A stretch of 18,982 bases of DNA from Pelobacter sp. UBA5610 (GCA_002424645.1 DIKU01000011.1:3105-22086); one strand, 5' to 3'. Shown: positions 1 through 7,996, numbered from the stretch's first letter. Program-made: numbers and translations. Notes: a model not told the origin generated them from the sequence alone.

Positions 1-1196
1 TAAGCGTCGGGTTTCATGACTTCGCGAAGGACGGTTGTTGCAAAGCTTCCTTTGGGCAATGCGAAAGACAATGTCAGTTGGTCGCCTTGTTGGCTTACGG
101 CGATTGCTGATATTGGAATCCGCAAAGGGCGACGTTCGCCCGGCATGGAGAGTCCTGAGCCGATGCGGAAATCCTCAAGTTGGATCCCTTCTTTGGCGAG
201 CAAGGCTCTTTCGAGCATGCCTGCCTGGGCGTCGGCCAGTTTGACTTTGTAGCCCAGTAGCGGAGCCGTAGGGCTGATTTCGAGGCGGTCGGCCCTAGGT
301 TGTTCCTCTGCGGGGTCGGTTACCAGGAAGCAGGCGCCGTTGTCATGTTTGTAGGCCAGGTCTCCGGCCCAAAGGGTCTCTATGTTGTCCAGACGCATGG
401 CCACAAACCGGTCGAATAGATGGGATTGGTACGCGGACACATAAAGGCGCAACAGTTTGCCGGGTAAGCGGTGGATCGCATCTTCGGGGCTGCGGCCCTG
501 GCGCAGGTTGCGGATCAGGTTGCGCTCATCGCGCATGCGGGGAGGGAGGGCTTCCTCGGCCTCGGCAAGGCGATTTTCTGAGAACAGGGTGGCGGCCCTG
601 TGCCATCCGGGGTGAACGATTTTGTCCGGGTCGCCGATGATGTTTGCCGCGGCCTGTTCAAAGTTTTTCTGTACGATAGCCTGCCCAATGAGGTGGGAGT
701 TGCCGAGGGATCCATAGCGCTGCTCGCCAAAAAAATTCGGCACCCCTGTCATTTCCAGGACATGCAGAATGTCGCGGGCCTTTTCCTGGGCATCGCTATC
801 GACCCCTCTGATGATGATCGTGAACTGGTTGCCGGCCAGATGGCCCAGGCGCAGTTTGTTGCGGTGCTTGCGGGCGGAGAGAATGCGGATGCCTTCAAGT
901 TGAAGCGCGAGGGCTTGCTCTGGGCTGCAGCCAGGCACGGAAATGAATTGCCTGGTAGTTGCCTGGGCATCCTTGAGTCCGGCGTATCCCATGGCGCGCT
1001 CGTCGACCTGAATCGCTCTTGCAATGCGCTTGAGTGCTTCAAAGGTGGTCAGACCGCATTTTTCCACTTCCAGGTAAAGGTGTTCCCCTTCGCCGCAAGC
1101 GGCATACAGGGGCAGTTCTTCAACGATGAAGTCCTCGGGGCAGGTTTTGATGTTGCCGCCGATGCCAGGATGCTTTGCTGTGAGATAGTTACCCAT
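1..1196 (-). CDS. truD: tRNA pseudouridine synthase D (TruD), missing only the last base of its stop codon
   Basis: TruD converts uridine 13 of tRNA to pseudouridine in the cytoplasm. I translated this frame by hand: it is open from ATG at 1196 to the window edge, 398 residues, ending in PDA followed by TA, so only the third base of a stop is cut off. Family landmarks are the N-terminal IKTCPEDFIVEE stretch (about 16-27), YAGLKDAQATT (71-81) with the catalytic aspartate at D76, NFFGEQRYG (154-162), YVSAYQSHLF (252-261) and the C-terminal LPKGSFATTVLRE segment close to that of E. coli TruD. The length fits the long form of the family (E. coli is about 350). GGAG lies 8 nt before the ATG. It is the second gene after trmB, overlapping it by 8 nt, so translational coupling is likely. 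Identification is firm. Confidence 0.95.
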   Translation of the reverse strand, partial: MGNYLTAKHPGIGGNIKTCPEDFIVEELPLYAACGEGEHLYLEVEKCGLTTFEALKRIARAIQVDERAMGYAGLKDAQATTRQFISVPGCSPEQALALQLEGIRILSARKHRNKLRLGHLAGNQFTIIIRGVDSDAQEKARDILHVLEMTGVPNFFGEQRYGSLGNSHLIGQAIVQKNFEQAAANIIGDPDKIVHPGWHRAATLFSENRLAEAEEALPPRMRDERNLIRNLRQGRSPEDAIHRLPGKLLRLYVSAYQSHLFDRFVAMRLDNIETLWAGDLAYKHDNGACFLVTDPAEEQPRADRLEISPTAPLLGYKVKLADAQAGMLERALLAKEGIQLEDFRIGSGLSMPGERRPLRIPISAIAVSQQGDQLTLSFALPKGSFATTVLREVMKPDA

Positions 1197-1887
1197 GATT
1201 CGCACTCCAATCCATGCGGAAACCTCTTTGCGTCGATTGCGGGGGGGCTCCTTCGCAGACATGTTGGCGGTTTCGGCGGTGATGCAGGAAGTGGATCGGC
1301 TGGCCCTGGGCCAGGAAACGTCGCATGTATTTGGATAGGGGATAGCCCGGGATATTGTGCGACACGGGAGTGCTTAACTGGTTTTCGAAACCATCAACCC
1401 GATCCAGGTGGGCGGCAACGGCATCGGCGTAATCGGCCACGTCGCTACTGAAAAACAATTCCCCGTCCGGTTGCAGATAATGTAGCAAAGTCTGCAGGAA
1501 CAGCTCATTAACCAGACGTCTTTTAAGATGGCGCTTTTTAGGCCACGGATCGGGGCAGTTGATGTAGATGGCTGTAAGGCACCCCGGGGTTAAAAAGCGG
1601 GACAGCAGGTATCGGGCTTCGATGCGCATCACGCGAACATTGGTCAGCCCTTTATGCTCCAGGCGGTTGCAGGTTTTGTTGCACCCCTTGTTGTATATGT
1701 CTATGGCCAGGAAGTTTCGCTCGGGAAAGGTGGCCGCCATTTGTGCTATGAAATCGCCGATTCCGCAACCTATCTCCAGTGCCAGCGGGTTTTTGTTTCC
1801 GAATATCGTAGAAAAGTCGGCCGGTGACGATAGGTCTTCTTCTCTGAGAAAATAGGGCGATTTTATCTCGATCATGCTTTGTGTCAT
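1189..1887 (-). CDS. trmB: tRNA (guanine-N7-)-methyltransferase TrmB
   Basis: TrmB makes 7-methylguanosine at position 46 of tRNA using S-adenosylmethionine. From the chosen start the protein has 232 residues. The SAM-binding motif LEIGCGIGDF spans 37-46 and the family signature CPDPWPKKRHLKRRL spans 111-125, followed by the usual GYPLSKYMRRF and GQPIHF near 181-200. I chose ATG at 1887 because AGGA sits 7 nt upstream; a TTG at 1920 would add 11 unrelated residues and has no clear ribosome site. The family core ends near residue 205. The last ~26 residues are an unconserved-looking tail whose DNA also carries the truD ribosome site. It is the first gene of a trmB-truD pair. Confidence 0.95.
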   Translation of the reverse strand: MTQSMIEIKSPYFLREEDLSSPADFSTIFGNKNPLALEIGCGIGDFIAQMAATFPERNFLAIDIYNKGCNKTCNRLEHKGLTNVRVMRIEARYLLSRFLTPGCLTAIYINCPDPWPKKRHLKRRLVNELFLQTLLHYLQPDGELFFSSDVADYADAVAAHLDRVDGFENQLSTPVSHNIPGYPLSKYMRRFLAQGQPIHFLHHRRNRQHVCEGAPPQSTQRGFRMDWSANHG

Positions 1888-2295
1888 GCCGGTGTCCTGT
1901 CGGGTGTTCTTGTCGATCAAAAAAAAGATTTAGGCTATCATGGAAGGGGTCTTGCTACAAGATGTTTTTTGCCTGCAGGGGGGCGGGCAGACCGGGCTTC
2001 CCGATCTTGAAAAGGGTTGTGTTTCACCGTTTTAGAGGATAGTCTGGATAGCCCGACCGCAACCGTGTCGAAGCTGCGATTTTGAGTCAAAAGCCAAAGT
2101 TCTGAAAGGTTGCAGTCCTTTCGGACTCTTTCTGTCGGGGTGCCAGGCAGGTTTTTTTATCTGGCGGCATTTTGGGCCAAGATAGTCCGTTAAGCTTGCA
2201 GATGCCACTTTCCCCTGACAGGATGCCAAGGCAGTGGGTTCTGAGGGCGGGGTTGCTGCTGAACTTTATTTTACAAAGCCACTAAGGAGGCTTTT
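1888..2295. other. 408-bp gene-free region between trmB and the DAHP synthase gene, with structured elements
   Basis: I see no convincing gene here. The region must hold the trmB promoter (minus) and the DAHP synthase promoter (plus). A weak candidate for the latter is TTGAAA at 2007-2012 with a T-rich, poorly matched -10 17-18 nt later. The centre, roughly 2080-2180, has a palindrome TTTTGAGTCAAAA (2080-2092), a compact hairpin with stem AGTCC/GGACT and loop TTTC closed by an outer GAAAG/CTTTC, and a second hairpin with GCCAG/CTGGC arms around a run of seven T (about 2141-2165). A 65-codon minus-strand frame (2032-2229) crosses it but has no family match that I recognise and is probably chance. 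The element could be an RNA leader, an attenuator or a dispersed repeat. Confidence 0.5.
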
Positions 2296-3336
2296 ATGCT
2301 TATCGTTATGCATCACAATGCTACCATCGATCAAATCCAGGCTGTTGAACAGGCGATTTCCGCCCTGGGATTGCTGGCTCAGCCCATCCCTGGCGGCCAG
2401 AGAACCGCCATCGGAGTGCTGGGCAATCGAGGGTATGTGGATGATGCCACCATTCGTGATTTGCCCGGAGTTCTGGAAATCATCCATGTCAGCAAGCCGT
2501 ATAAAATGGTGTCGCGGGATTTTCACCCGGCTTCGACTGTCGTGAAGGTCGGTTCGGTTGTGGTGGGAGATGGCTGCCCTCCGGTGGTTATGGCCGGTCC
2601 CTGCTCCATTGAGAGCGAAATCCAGATGCTCGAATCGGCCCGTCTGGTGAAGTCTGCCGGCGCCCATATCCTGCGAGGCGGGGCTTTTAAGCCGCGCACT
2701 GGTCCCCATTCCTTTCAGGGTTTGGGAGCCGAAGGGCTAAAGTATTTACAAACTGCAGGGCGGGAGGTTGATCTGCCGGTCGTTACCGAGGTGATGCGCA
2801 TCGAGCAGCTCGATCTTGCATGCCGCTACGCGGATCTTCTGCAAATCGGTGCGCGCAACATGCAGAATTTCGATCTGCTCAAAGAAGTGGGGCAACTTCG
2901 CTGTCCCGTGCTGCTGAAGCGCGGGATGAGTGCTACCATCGAGGAATTTCTTGCCGCTGCCGAATATATCGTGGCGGAAGGCAACGATCAGGTGATCCTG
3001 TGTGAACGCGGCATCCGTACCTTTGAGACGGCGACCCGCAACACCCTTGATCTGTCAGTGGTGCCGTTGGTTAAGTCGTTGAGTCACTTGCCGATCATTG
3101 TCGATCCCAGTCACGCCACCGGGCGTCGCACCCTGGTGCCGGTCATGTCGCGGGCAGCTCTGGTGGCTGGCGCGCATGGATTGATGATAGAGGTGCACCC
3201 CTCGCCGGATCAGGCCTTGTGCGATGGAGCTCAGAGCCTTACAGGTCAGGGTTTTGCCCTTTTGATGAAGGATTTGGCGTATCTGCAGGATTGTCTTGCG
3301 AAGCTGCATGGCCCGGTCGCCGGTGAACCAGCCTGA
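2296..3336 (+). CDS. aroF: 3-deoxy-7-phosphoheptulonate (DAHP) synthase, class I-beta with N-terminal regulatory domain
   Basis: This enzyme condenses phosphoenolpyruvate and erythrose 4-phosphate, the first step of the shikimate pathway to aromatic amino acids. The 346-residue protein begins with a ~70-residue ferredoxin-like domain (1-75) as in Thermotoga maritima DAHP synthase, where that domain mediates feedback inhibition by tyrosine and phenylalanine. The barrel follows: MAGPCSIES (99-107), RGGAFKPRTGPHSF (127-140), KRGMSATIEEF (208-218), DPSHATGRR (270-278), IEVHPSPDQALCDGAQSL (298-315). The predicted metal ligands C103, H273, E299 and D310 are each one residue on from those of the Thermotoga enzyme, so the site is intact. 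AAGGAGG lies just before the ATG. The symbol aroF is by family; aroG would be equally defensible. Its last 98 bp are overlapped by the convergent phosphoesterase gene and no terminator separates them. Confidence 0.95.
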   Translation: MLIVMHHNATIDQIQAVEQAISALGLLAQPIPGGQRTAIGVLGNRGYVDDATIRDLPGVLEIIHVSKPYKMVSRDFHPASTVVKVGSVVVGDGCPPVVMAGPCSIESEIQMLESARLVKSAGAHILRGGAFKPRTGPHSFQGLGAEGLKYLQTAGREVDLPVVTEVMRIEQLDLACRYADLLQIGARNMQNFDLLKEVGQLRCPVLLKRGMSATIEEFLAAAEYIVAEGNDQVILCERGIRTFETATRNTLDLSVVPLVKSLSHLPIIVDPSHATGRRTLVPVMSRAALVAGAHGLMIEVHPSPDQALCDGAQSLTGQGFALLMKDLAYLQDCLAKLHGPVAGEPA

Positions 3337-4162
3337 ACAGGGTGATTTCGGGGGAGCACATGAAGCGCACAGGCAGCATGCTGGTACCCAGCCCACGGTT
3401 GACATATAGTGGAACCTTGGCCAATCCCGCCTGGTAGAATCCGGCTACAAAGGCTCCCGAGAAACGGGGCAGGTAGAGCGGCGGCAGCAGCGGAAGGCGA
3501 ACTTGTCCACCATGGGTGTGTCCGGCCAGCACCAGGTCGACGCGTTTATCCAGTAATTCATGGTTGAATGCCGGTACATGGGACAGCATGAGATTGAGGC
3601 GACTGAGGCTGGCACTTTGGATCAAGCGCGATATCTGGTCGGCGGGTGACGGGTAGTCGGCGCCCAGGATGGACAGGGGTACTCCGTGTATCCGCAAGTC
3701 ATGCCGCTCATTGATCAACAGAGTGACATCCGCTCTGCTGAACTGGCGCCGCAGGTTTTCCCCTTCCAGTCGCGCCCAGTATTCCCAGTTTCCCTGCACG
3801 GCAAAAATACCTGAGGGGGCATGGAGTCGGCGCAGAAATTTTAGTACCCCTTCCAGGTTGCGGCTTTGTTCGAGGTAGTCTCCCGTCAACACGATAGCAT
3901 CCGGGCGCAAGGTGCTGACCATCTGGGCTACCCGTTCAAAATACCCCCGCGATGTTTTCAAGTGGAGATCCGACAGTTGAATCAGGCGTATTTCTTTGCC
4001 CTTGGGAATTTTGGCGCTGGGGAAGATATGCTTTTCTATGCGGAGTGCCTGGGGTTGGCGCAGGGTCACATCGGCGGCAAGCAGCCCACCAAGAATTACG
4101 GCCCCGCTTAACAAGAAGCGCCGCCGAGACAGAGATTTGATGGTAGGCTTGGTGTGAGGCAT
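3239..4162 (-). CDS. Calcineurin-like metallophosphoesterase with Tat signal, YkuE/YaeI type
   Basis: Probably a two-metal phosphohydrolase acting outside the cytoplasmic membrane; the substrate is unknown. YkuE of Bacillus subtilis is a Tat-exported relative. The N-terminus has a twin-arginine signal, SRRRFLLSG (12-20), followed by a hydrophobic stretch to about 30. Metal motifs in order are SDLH (64-67), GDYLE (94-98), GNWEYW (124-129), LSHVP (193-197) and GHTHGG (214-219). The usual GNH(D/E) histidine is tryptophan here, which is odd because that histidine normally takes part in catalysis. I chose ATG at 4162, with AGGA 8 nt upstream; an in-frame ATG at 4168 has only 2 nt spacing. The family fold ends near PEITLFRLVH, so the last ~25-30 residues are an extension read from DNA antisense to the end of the DAHP synthase gene. 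Confidence 0.88.
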   Translation of the reverse strand: MPHTKPTIKSLSRRRFLLSGAVILGGLLAADVTLRQPQALRIEKHIFPSAKIPKGKEIRLIQLSDLHLKTSRGYFERVAQMVSTLRPDAIVLTGDYLEQSRNLEGVLKFLRRLHAPSGIFAVQGNWEYWARLEGENLRRQFSRADVTLLINERHDLRIHGVPLSILGADYPSPADQISRLIQSASLSRLNLMLSHVPAFNHELLDKRVDLVLAGHTHGGQVRLPLLPPLYLPRFSGAFVAGFYQAGLAKVPLYVNRGLGTSMLPVRFMCSPEITLFRLVHRRPGHAASQDNPADTPNPSSKGQNPDL

Positions 4163-4661
4163 GGTCATGGTCCTGAATCCGGTTGACTGTCAGGTTGTCG
4201 ATAAGACTGCTGGCTGAGCCTTCCTGAATGAAGGCAAAAGGTGGCAACCTCTGGTTGCGGAGCTGCCTTTATAATGTTCGGTATGTATCTTTCACGTTGC
4301 TGGGCATGCGTTTAATGTATCCACTGTTGAACTCGGTTTGAACGGATAACCGTGGCGGCTTAGAGGTTGACCTTTGTGGGTGGTTCTGCAAAAAATGCCG
4401 TGAAAACAGCAGGGGGTTCGCAGGGATGACATGCTATCCGCATGACTTCATCCTCGGTAAGTCACAAGGCATTATAAGGTAAAAAGTATGATTTAACCAT
4501 CCTGTAAGTTCTTGCGAAAGTATCAACTTTTATCGATCCATCCATTTTGTGCAGGCACTATAATATGGCAGGTAGGGCCAACCAACCTTCCTGTTATGAG
4601 GGCTTTTAGGATTGTTTGTTATGGTCGTATCACATCTGCATCACAGTCCAGGCGCTGGCTT
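4163..4661. other. ~500-bp spacer between the divergent phosphoesterase and priA
   Basis: No gene is supported. The start side (4219-4258) holds two short hairpins in what would be the phosphoesterase leader: CCTTC/GAAGG around 4219-4234 and GCAACC-TCT-GGTTGC at 4244-4258. A minus-strand TATAAA at 4268-4273 (read TTTATA on plus) may be the phosphoesterase -10, though its -35 is poor. The region 4280-4500 is featureless to my eye. A perfect TATAAT at 4559-4564 is the likely priA -10. The priA frame is open upstream to 4512, but that extension lies partly before this promoter and does not resemble PriA. Confidence 0.5.
4559..4564 (+). promoter_or_regulatory. Candidate -10 element for priA
   Basis: The hexamer is a perfect TATAAT. 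No good TTGACA-like -35 lies 16-18 nt upstream (best ATCCAT at 4536-4541), so the call rests on the -10 alone. Transcription would start near 4571, leaving a leader of about 90 nt before the ATG at 4662 and excluding the upstream in-frame start at 4512. Confidence 0.4.
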
Positions 4662-6860
4662 ATGAACGCTCTTGTCGCAACGGTGGCTGTCGCCGCGCCT
4701 TTGGATAAAGCTCTTTTCTATCTGGTGCCTTCCTCCTTGGCTGAAGATATTCTTGTCGGCGTGAGGGTAAGGGTACCCCTGGGGAGGCGCACCGTGGTCG
4801 GCTATGTGCTGGAGGTGGCGCCGGGTGAGGATGTCGGGCTTAAGCCGGTCATCGAGGTCTTGGGGAAGGAGGCACTTTTTCCCCCGGCCATGATCGAGTT
4901 TTTCCGGCGTGCTGCCGATTATTACCAATTTCCCATTGGTGAGGTTATTCGTACGGCCTTGCCCGCCGGGTTGTCGGGGGGGAGTAATGGCGTGAAGGTC
5001 CTTGCCGAGCGCGTCTACCGGCCATCTGAAGCCGTCGGTACGCCGCGAGGTCCCCGCCAGCGGGAGGTGCTCGAGCATTTGCGGCGAAACACTGATTTTT
5101 CCCGGAGTGAGTTGCTCGATCTCTTTCCCGGTTGCGAGGGGAGTCTCAAGGCCCTCGTTGAGCAAGGATTTGTCCTGGAAGATAAGCGGGAGCTGTTACG
5201 GGATCCTTTTGCGGATCTGATGCCGGCCCCGGACACGCAAGTAGAGATGACTTCGCCGCAGGCGCAGGCTTTTTCCGCAATAGAGACTGCCCTGCAAAGT
5301 GGCGAATTCCGGACCATGTTGTTGCATGGTGTTACCGGCAGTGGCAAAACCGAGGTTTATCTTCGCGCGATAGATGCTGTTATCGCATCCGGGCGGCAAG
5401 CTTTGGTGCTGGTTCCGGAAATTGCCCTGACACCGCAACTGGTAAGTCGCTTCCGGGCCCGGTTTGCCGATGGTCATGCCTCCTTGGCGGTTCTGCATTC
5501 AGGACTGTCGGCGGGAGAGCGTTTTGATGCCTGGCGCAGTGTCGCGCGAGGTGACGTCGATATTGTCATTGGTGCGCGTTCGGCGGTGTTTGCGCCCCTT
5601 GAGCGTTTGGGTATGGTCATTGTCGACGAGGAGCACGAGTCGAGTTATAAACAGGGCGACGGTTTTCGTTATCATGCCCGGGACCTGGCTTTGATGCGCG
5701 GACAGATGGAGGGGGCGATGGTGTTGCTCGGCAGTGCAACTCCTTCCTTGACCACCTACCAACGCGCGCTCGAGGGCCGGATAGATTATATTCAGTTGCC
5801 GGAGCGCGTCATGGGACGATCGATGCCGACGGTGGAGTTGATCGATCTGTCCCAGGATAGGCCGGAGGGAACCCTTTCCCAAGCTTTAAAAGAGGCGCTG
5901 GTCGCCAATCTGGCATGTGGTGACCAGTCTCTGCTGTTGCTGAACCGGCGAGGGTTTGCCCCGTATCTGTTGTGTGCCGATTGTGGTACCGCCCTGCGTT
6001 GTCCGCATTGCGATATTACCCTGACTTTTTATTTGTCGCAAAGGGAGCTTCGTTGCAACTATTGCGATTTTCGCCAGCAGCCTCCCGACCAGTGCCCATC
6101 CTGCCAGGGTGTAAATATTTTGCCAGAGGGGGCGGGTACCGAACGGCTTGAGCAGGAGTTGCAGGAATTGTTGCCAACGGCGCGTATTGCTCGCATGGAT
6201 CGGGATACAACGGGTCGCAAGGGTGCCCACCAGTCCCTGGTATCCGCTATGGAAAATCGTGCGATAGATATTCTGGTCGGTACCCAGATGGTGGCTAAGG
6301 GGTTGGATTTTCCGCATGTGACGCTGGTGGGGGTGGTGCAGACTGACAACCTGCTCAATCTGCCGGATTTTCGCGCCGCGGAGCGTGCTTTTACGCTGCT
6401 CACACAGGTGGCGGGACGAGCCGGGCGCGGCAGGCGCCCCGGCAAGGTTTTTGTGCAGACCTATGCTCCTGAGCACTTCGCTCTTAAATACTGTATCCGT
6501 CACGATTACGAGGGGTTTGCGCGAGAGGAGTTGGCCTTGAGGCAGGAGCTGGGGTATCCGCCTTTTGGGTTTCTGGTTAATTGCGTGTTTTCCGGTGCTG
6601 TTCGTGAACAGGTCGAGGCCGCGGCTCAGGGGGTGGTCGCGGAACTGCTGGAGCCGGCAGATAAACTCAGCGTTGAAGTCCTTGGCCCGGCTCCCTGCCC
6701 ATTGGCGCGACTGCGCGGAAAAAACCGTTATCAAGTATTGCTCAAGGCTCCAAGTCGCCCCCCACTGCGTCATCTTCTGACCCGTTTGCCGTTGCTGCGG
6801 CGGGGGATTCCTGGCAGGGTGTCACTGACCCTCGATATCGATCCTCTGGACATGTTGTAG
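4662..6860 (+). CDS. priA: Primosomal protein N' (PriA helicase)
   Basis: PriA is the 3'-to-5' DNA helicase that recognises stalled or recombined replication forks and reloads the replisome. The protein is 732 residues from ATG 4662, the same length as E. coli PriA. The start MNALVATVAVAAPLDKALFYLVP matches the 3'-DNA-binding domain of the family, whereas the 50 codons upstream (from 4512) do not. Landmarks are RVPLGRRTVVGYV (37-49), Walker A GVTGSGKTE (223-231), DEEH (322-325), GSAT (357-360), RRGFAPYLLC (429-438), eight zinc-binding cysteines (438, 441, 447, 450, 465, 468, 478, 481), then GTQMVAKGLDFP and QVAGRAGRG for the second helicase lobe. The ribosome site at 4662 is weak (AGG about 11 nt upstream). 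It stands alone, ending 18 bp from the convergent gene at 6879. All key motifs are intact. Confidence 0.96.
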   Translation: MNALVATVAVAAPLDKALFYLVPSSLAEDILVGVRVRVPLGRRTVVGYVLEVAPGEDVGLKPVIEVLGKEALFPPAMIEFFRRAADYYQFPIGEVIRTALPAGLSGGSNGVKVLAERVYRPSEAVGTPRGPRQREVLEHLRRNTDFSRSELLDLFPGCEGSLKALVEQGFVLEDKRELLRDPFADLMPAPDTQVEMTSPQAQAFSAIETALQSGEFRTMLLHGVTGSGKTEVYLRAIDAVIASGRQALVLVPEIALTPQLVSRFRARFADGHASLAVLHSGLSAGERFDAWRSVARGDVDIVIGARSAVFAPLERLGMVIVDEEHESSYKQGDGFRYHARDLALMRGQMEGAMVLLGSATPSLTTYQRALEGRIDYIQLPERVMGRSMPTVELIDLSQDRPEGTLSQALKEALVANLACGDQSLLLLNRRGFAPYLLCADCGTALRCPHCDITLTFYLSQRELRCNYCDFRQQPPDQCPSCQGVNILPEGAGTERLEQELQELLPTARIARMDRDTTGRKGAHQSLVSAMENRAIDILVGTQMVAKGLDFPHVTLVGVVQTDNLLNLPDFRAAERAFTLLTQVAGRAGRGRRPGKVFVQTYAPEHFALKYCIRHDYEGFAREELALRQELGYPPFGFLVNCVFSGAVREQVEAAAQGVVAELLEPADKLSVEVLGPAPCPLARLRGKNRYQVLLKAPSRPPLRHLLTRLPLLRRGIPGRVSLTLDIDPLDML

Positions 6861-6878
6861 GCAAGAGGTGCAGGCTAT

Positions 6879-7838
6879 TCAGTCCCCAAAGGGGAGTTCG
6901 CTGCCGAGGCCCTGTTGCTTGGCCTGTCGCAGTACCTGGGCTGCCAGAGCCAGGTCCTGAATGGCCATGCCGTGCGATTCAAACAGGGTGATTTGTGTCG
7001 GACTGGTGCGGCCGGGCACGCGGCCAACGATGATTTCTCCCAGTTCTGGAATCTGGGTCCAGCGAATGCGACCTTTTTCCAGCAGTGGTAGTAAGTCTCC
7101 ACATTCACGGGCGGCTACATCGCGGGCGTCAACCACCACCGGGTCGCAACGGCGGATGGTTTTTTCATCGATTTCGGTCCGTATCAGGGCATTGCTGCCG
7201 ACAGCATTGATGTGGCAGCCCGGTTCCAGCCAAGCGCTGTCGAACAGGGGGGTTGCCGAAGTCGTTACGGTTGTGACAATGTCGCTCCCGCGTACCACCT
7301 CTTCCGCATTCGCGGCCGGTATGACTTGGATGTTGAGTTGCCGGGATTGCTCCAGGCAGAATTCTTCAAGGCGCTGTTGGTCGCGGGCAAATACTTTGGC
7401 CTGTTGAATCGGGCGCACCTGGCAAAGGGCCGCCAGTTGTCCACGTGCCTGCCAGCCGGCACCGAACATGCCGGCCACTCTGGCTTCCGGGCGACTCAGG
7501 TAGCGGCTGGCGATGCCGCTGGCTGCGCCGGTTCGTAGCATGCCCAGAAAATTGGCTTCAATGATCGCTTCAAGCCGGCCGGAGTTCGCGTTGTAAAGGT
7601 GTATGAGAAATCGGTTTCCTTCTCGGGTGGATGTGTAGGCTTTGAATCCTATGATCTCCAGGCAATCAACCGCGCCCTGTAGAAGGTGCAGGGCACCTTT
7701 CTGGATGCGGGTTCGTTCCCGCGGAATATTGACGGCACCGCCAAGAGCGTGTTCGCGCAGGGACATTTCGACGGTTTCCAGTGCCAGGGGCATGGTCGCT
7801 ACTTGGCAAACGTCGTTTTCGCTTAGAAACAGGGCCAT
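6879..7838 (-). CDS. Ornithine cyclodeaminase / mu-crystallin family NAD(P)-dependent amino acid enzyme
   Basis: Members include ornithine and lysine cyclodeaminases, archaeal alanine dehydrogenase, ketimine reductases and SbnB; the substrate here cannot be read from sequence. The protein has 319 residues from ATG 7838, chosen because AAGGAGG lies 7 nt upstream (a TTG at 7841 is the alternative). Family features are the candidate catalytic lysine K66 in IIGFKAYTS, LRTGAASGIASRYL (101-114) with the conserved Arg102, and the Rossmann motif GMFGAGWQARGQ (123-134). The segment NAVGSNALIRTEID (211-224) carries Asn where, by my alignment from memory, ornithine cyclodeaminase has its essential Asp, so I would not call it a true ornithine cyclodeaminase. 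It is a single gene with its own promoter, divergent from the receiver gene at 8097. Confidence 0.88.
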   Translation of the reverse strand: MALFLSENDVCQVATMPLALETVEMSLREHALGGAVNIPRERTRIQKGALHLLQGAVDCLEIIGFKAYTSTREGNRFLIHLYNANSGRLEAIIEANFLGMLRTGAASGIASRYLSRPEARVAGMFGAGWQARGQLAALCQVRPIQQAKVFARDQQRLEEFCLEQSRQLNIQVIPAANAEEVVRGSDIVTTVTTSATPLFDSAWLEPGCHINAVGSNALIRTEIDEKTIRRCDPVVVDARDVAARECGDLLPLLEKGRIRWTQIPELGEIIVGRVPGRTSPTQITLFESHGMAIQDLALAAQVLRQAKQQGLGSELPFGD

Positions 7839-7904
7839 CAAGTTACCTCCTTGGAGGGCCGACCGGGGTTCATGGAAAGTTTCCGCAAGGGGAAACCTAT
7901 TTCA

Positions 7905-7933
7905 ATTATAGGGGGTTGGTAAATTTCTTCCAA
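7905..7933 (-). promoter_or_regulatory. Sigma-70-type promoter for the cyclodeaminase-family gene
   Basis: On the minus strand TTGGAA (7928-7933) is followed after exactly 17 nt by a perfect TATAAT (7905-7910). The start would be near 7898, giving a ~60-nt leader that contains a 6-bp hairpin (GTTTCC/GGAAAC, about 7879-7896). Confidence 0.6.
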
Positions 7934-7996
7934 GTCTAAACACTGGCGTGCGTTGCATGTATACGGATGTGTTAACCTATTTAAGTTAAGATGGTC

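Noticed and set aside
600..1451. 283-codon plus-strand open frame
   Set aside because: It is antisense to truD and the end of trmB, whose translations match their families throughout; the frame shows no recognisable domain.
2032..2229. 65-codon minus-strand frame in the spacer before the DAHP synthase gene
   Set aside because: No known family, no clear ribosome site, and it coincides with hairpins; kept only as part of the structured-element finding.
4512..4661. 50-codon N-terminal extension of priA
   Set aside because: It does not resemble PriA, and a TATAAT at 4559-4564 places the likely transcript start inside it.
5886..6773. 295-codon minus-strand open frame
   Set aside because: Antisense to the helicase C-terminal half of priA, with no domain or ribosome site.
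6883..6899. TCCCC-AAA-GGGGA hairpin at the end of the cyclodeaminase-family gene as a terminator for priA
   Set aside because: Short stem, inside coding sequence, with no T run on either strand.
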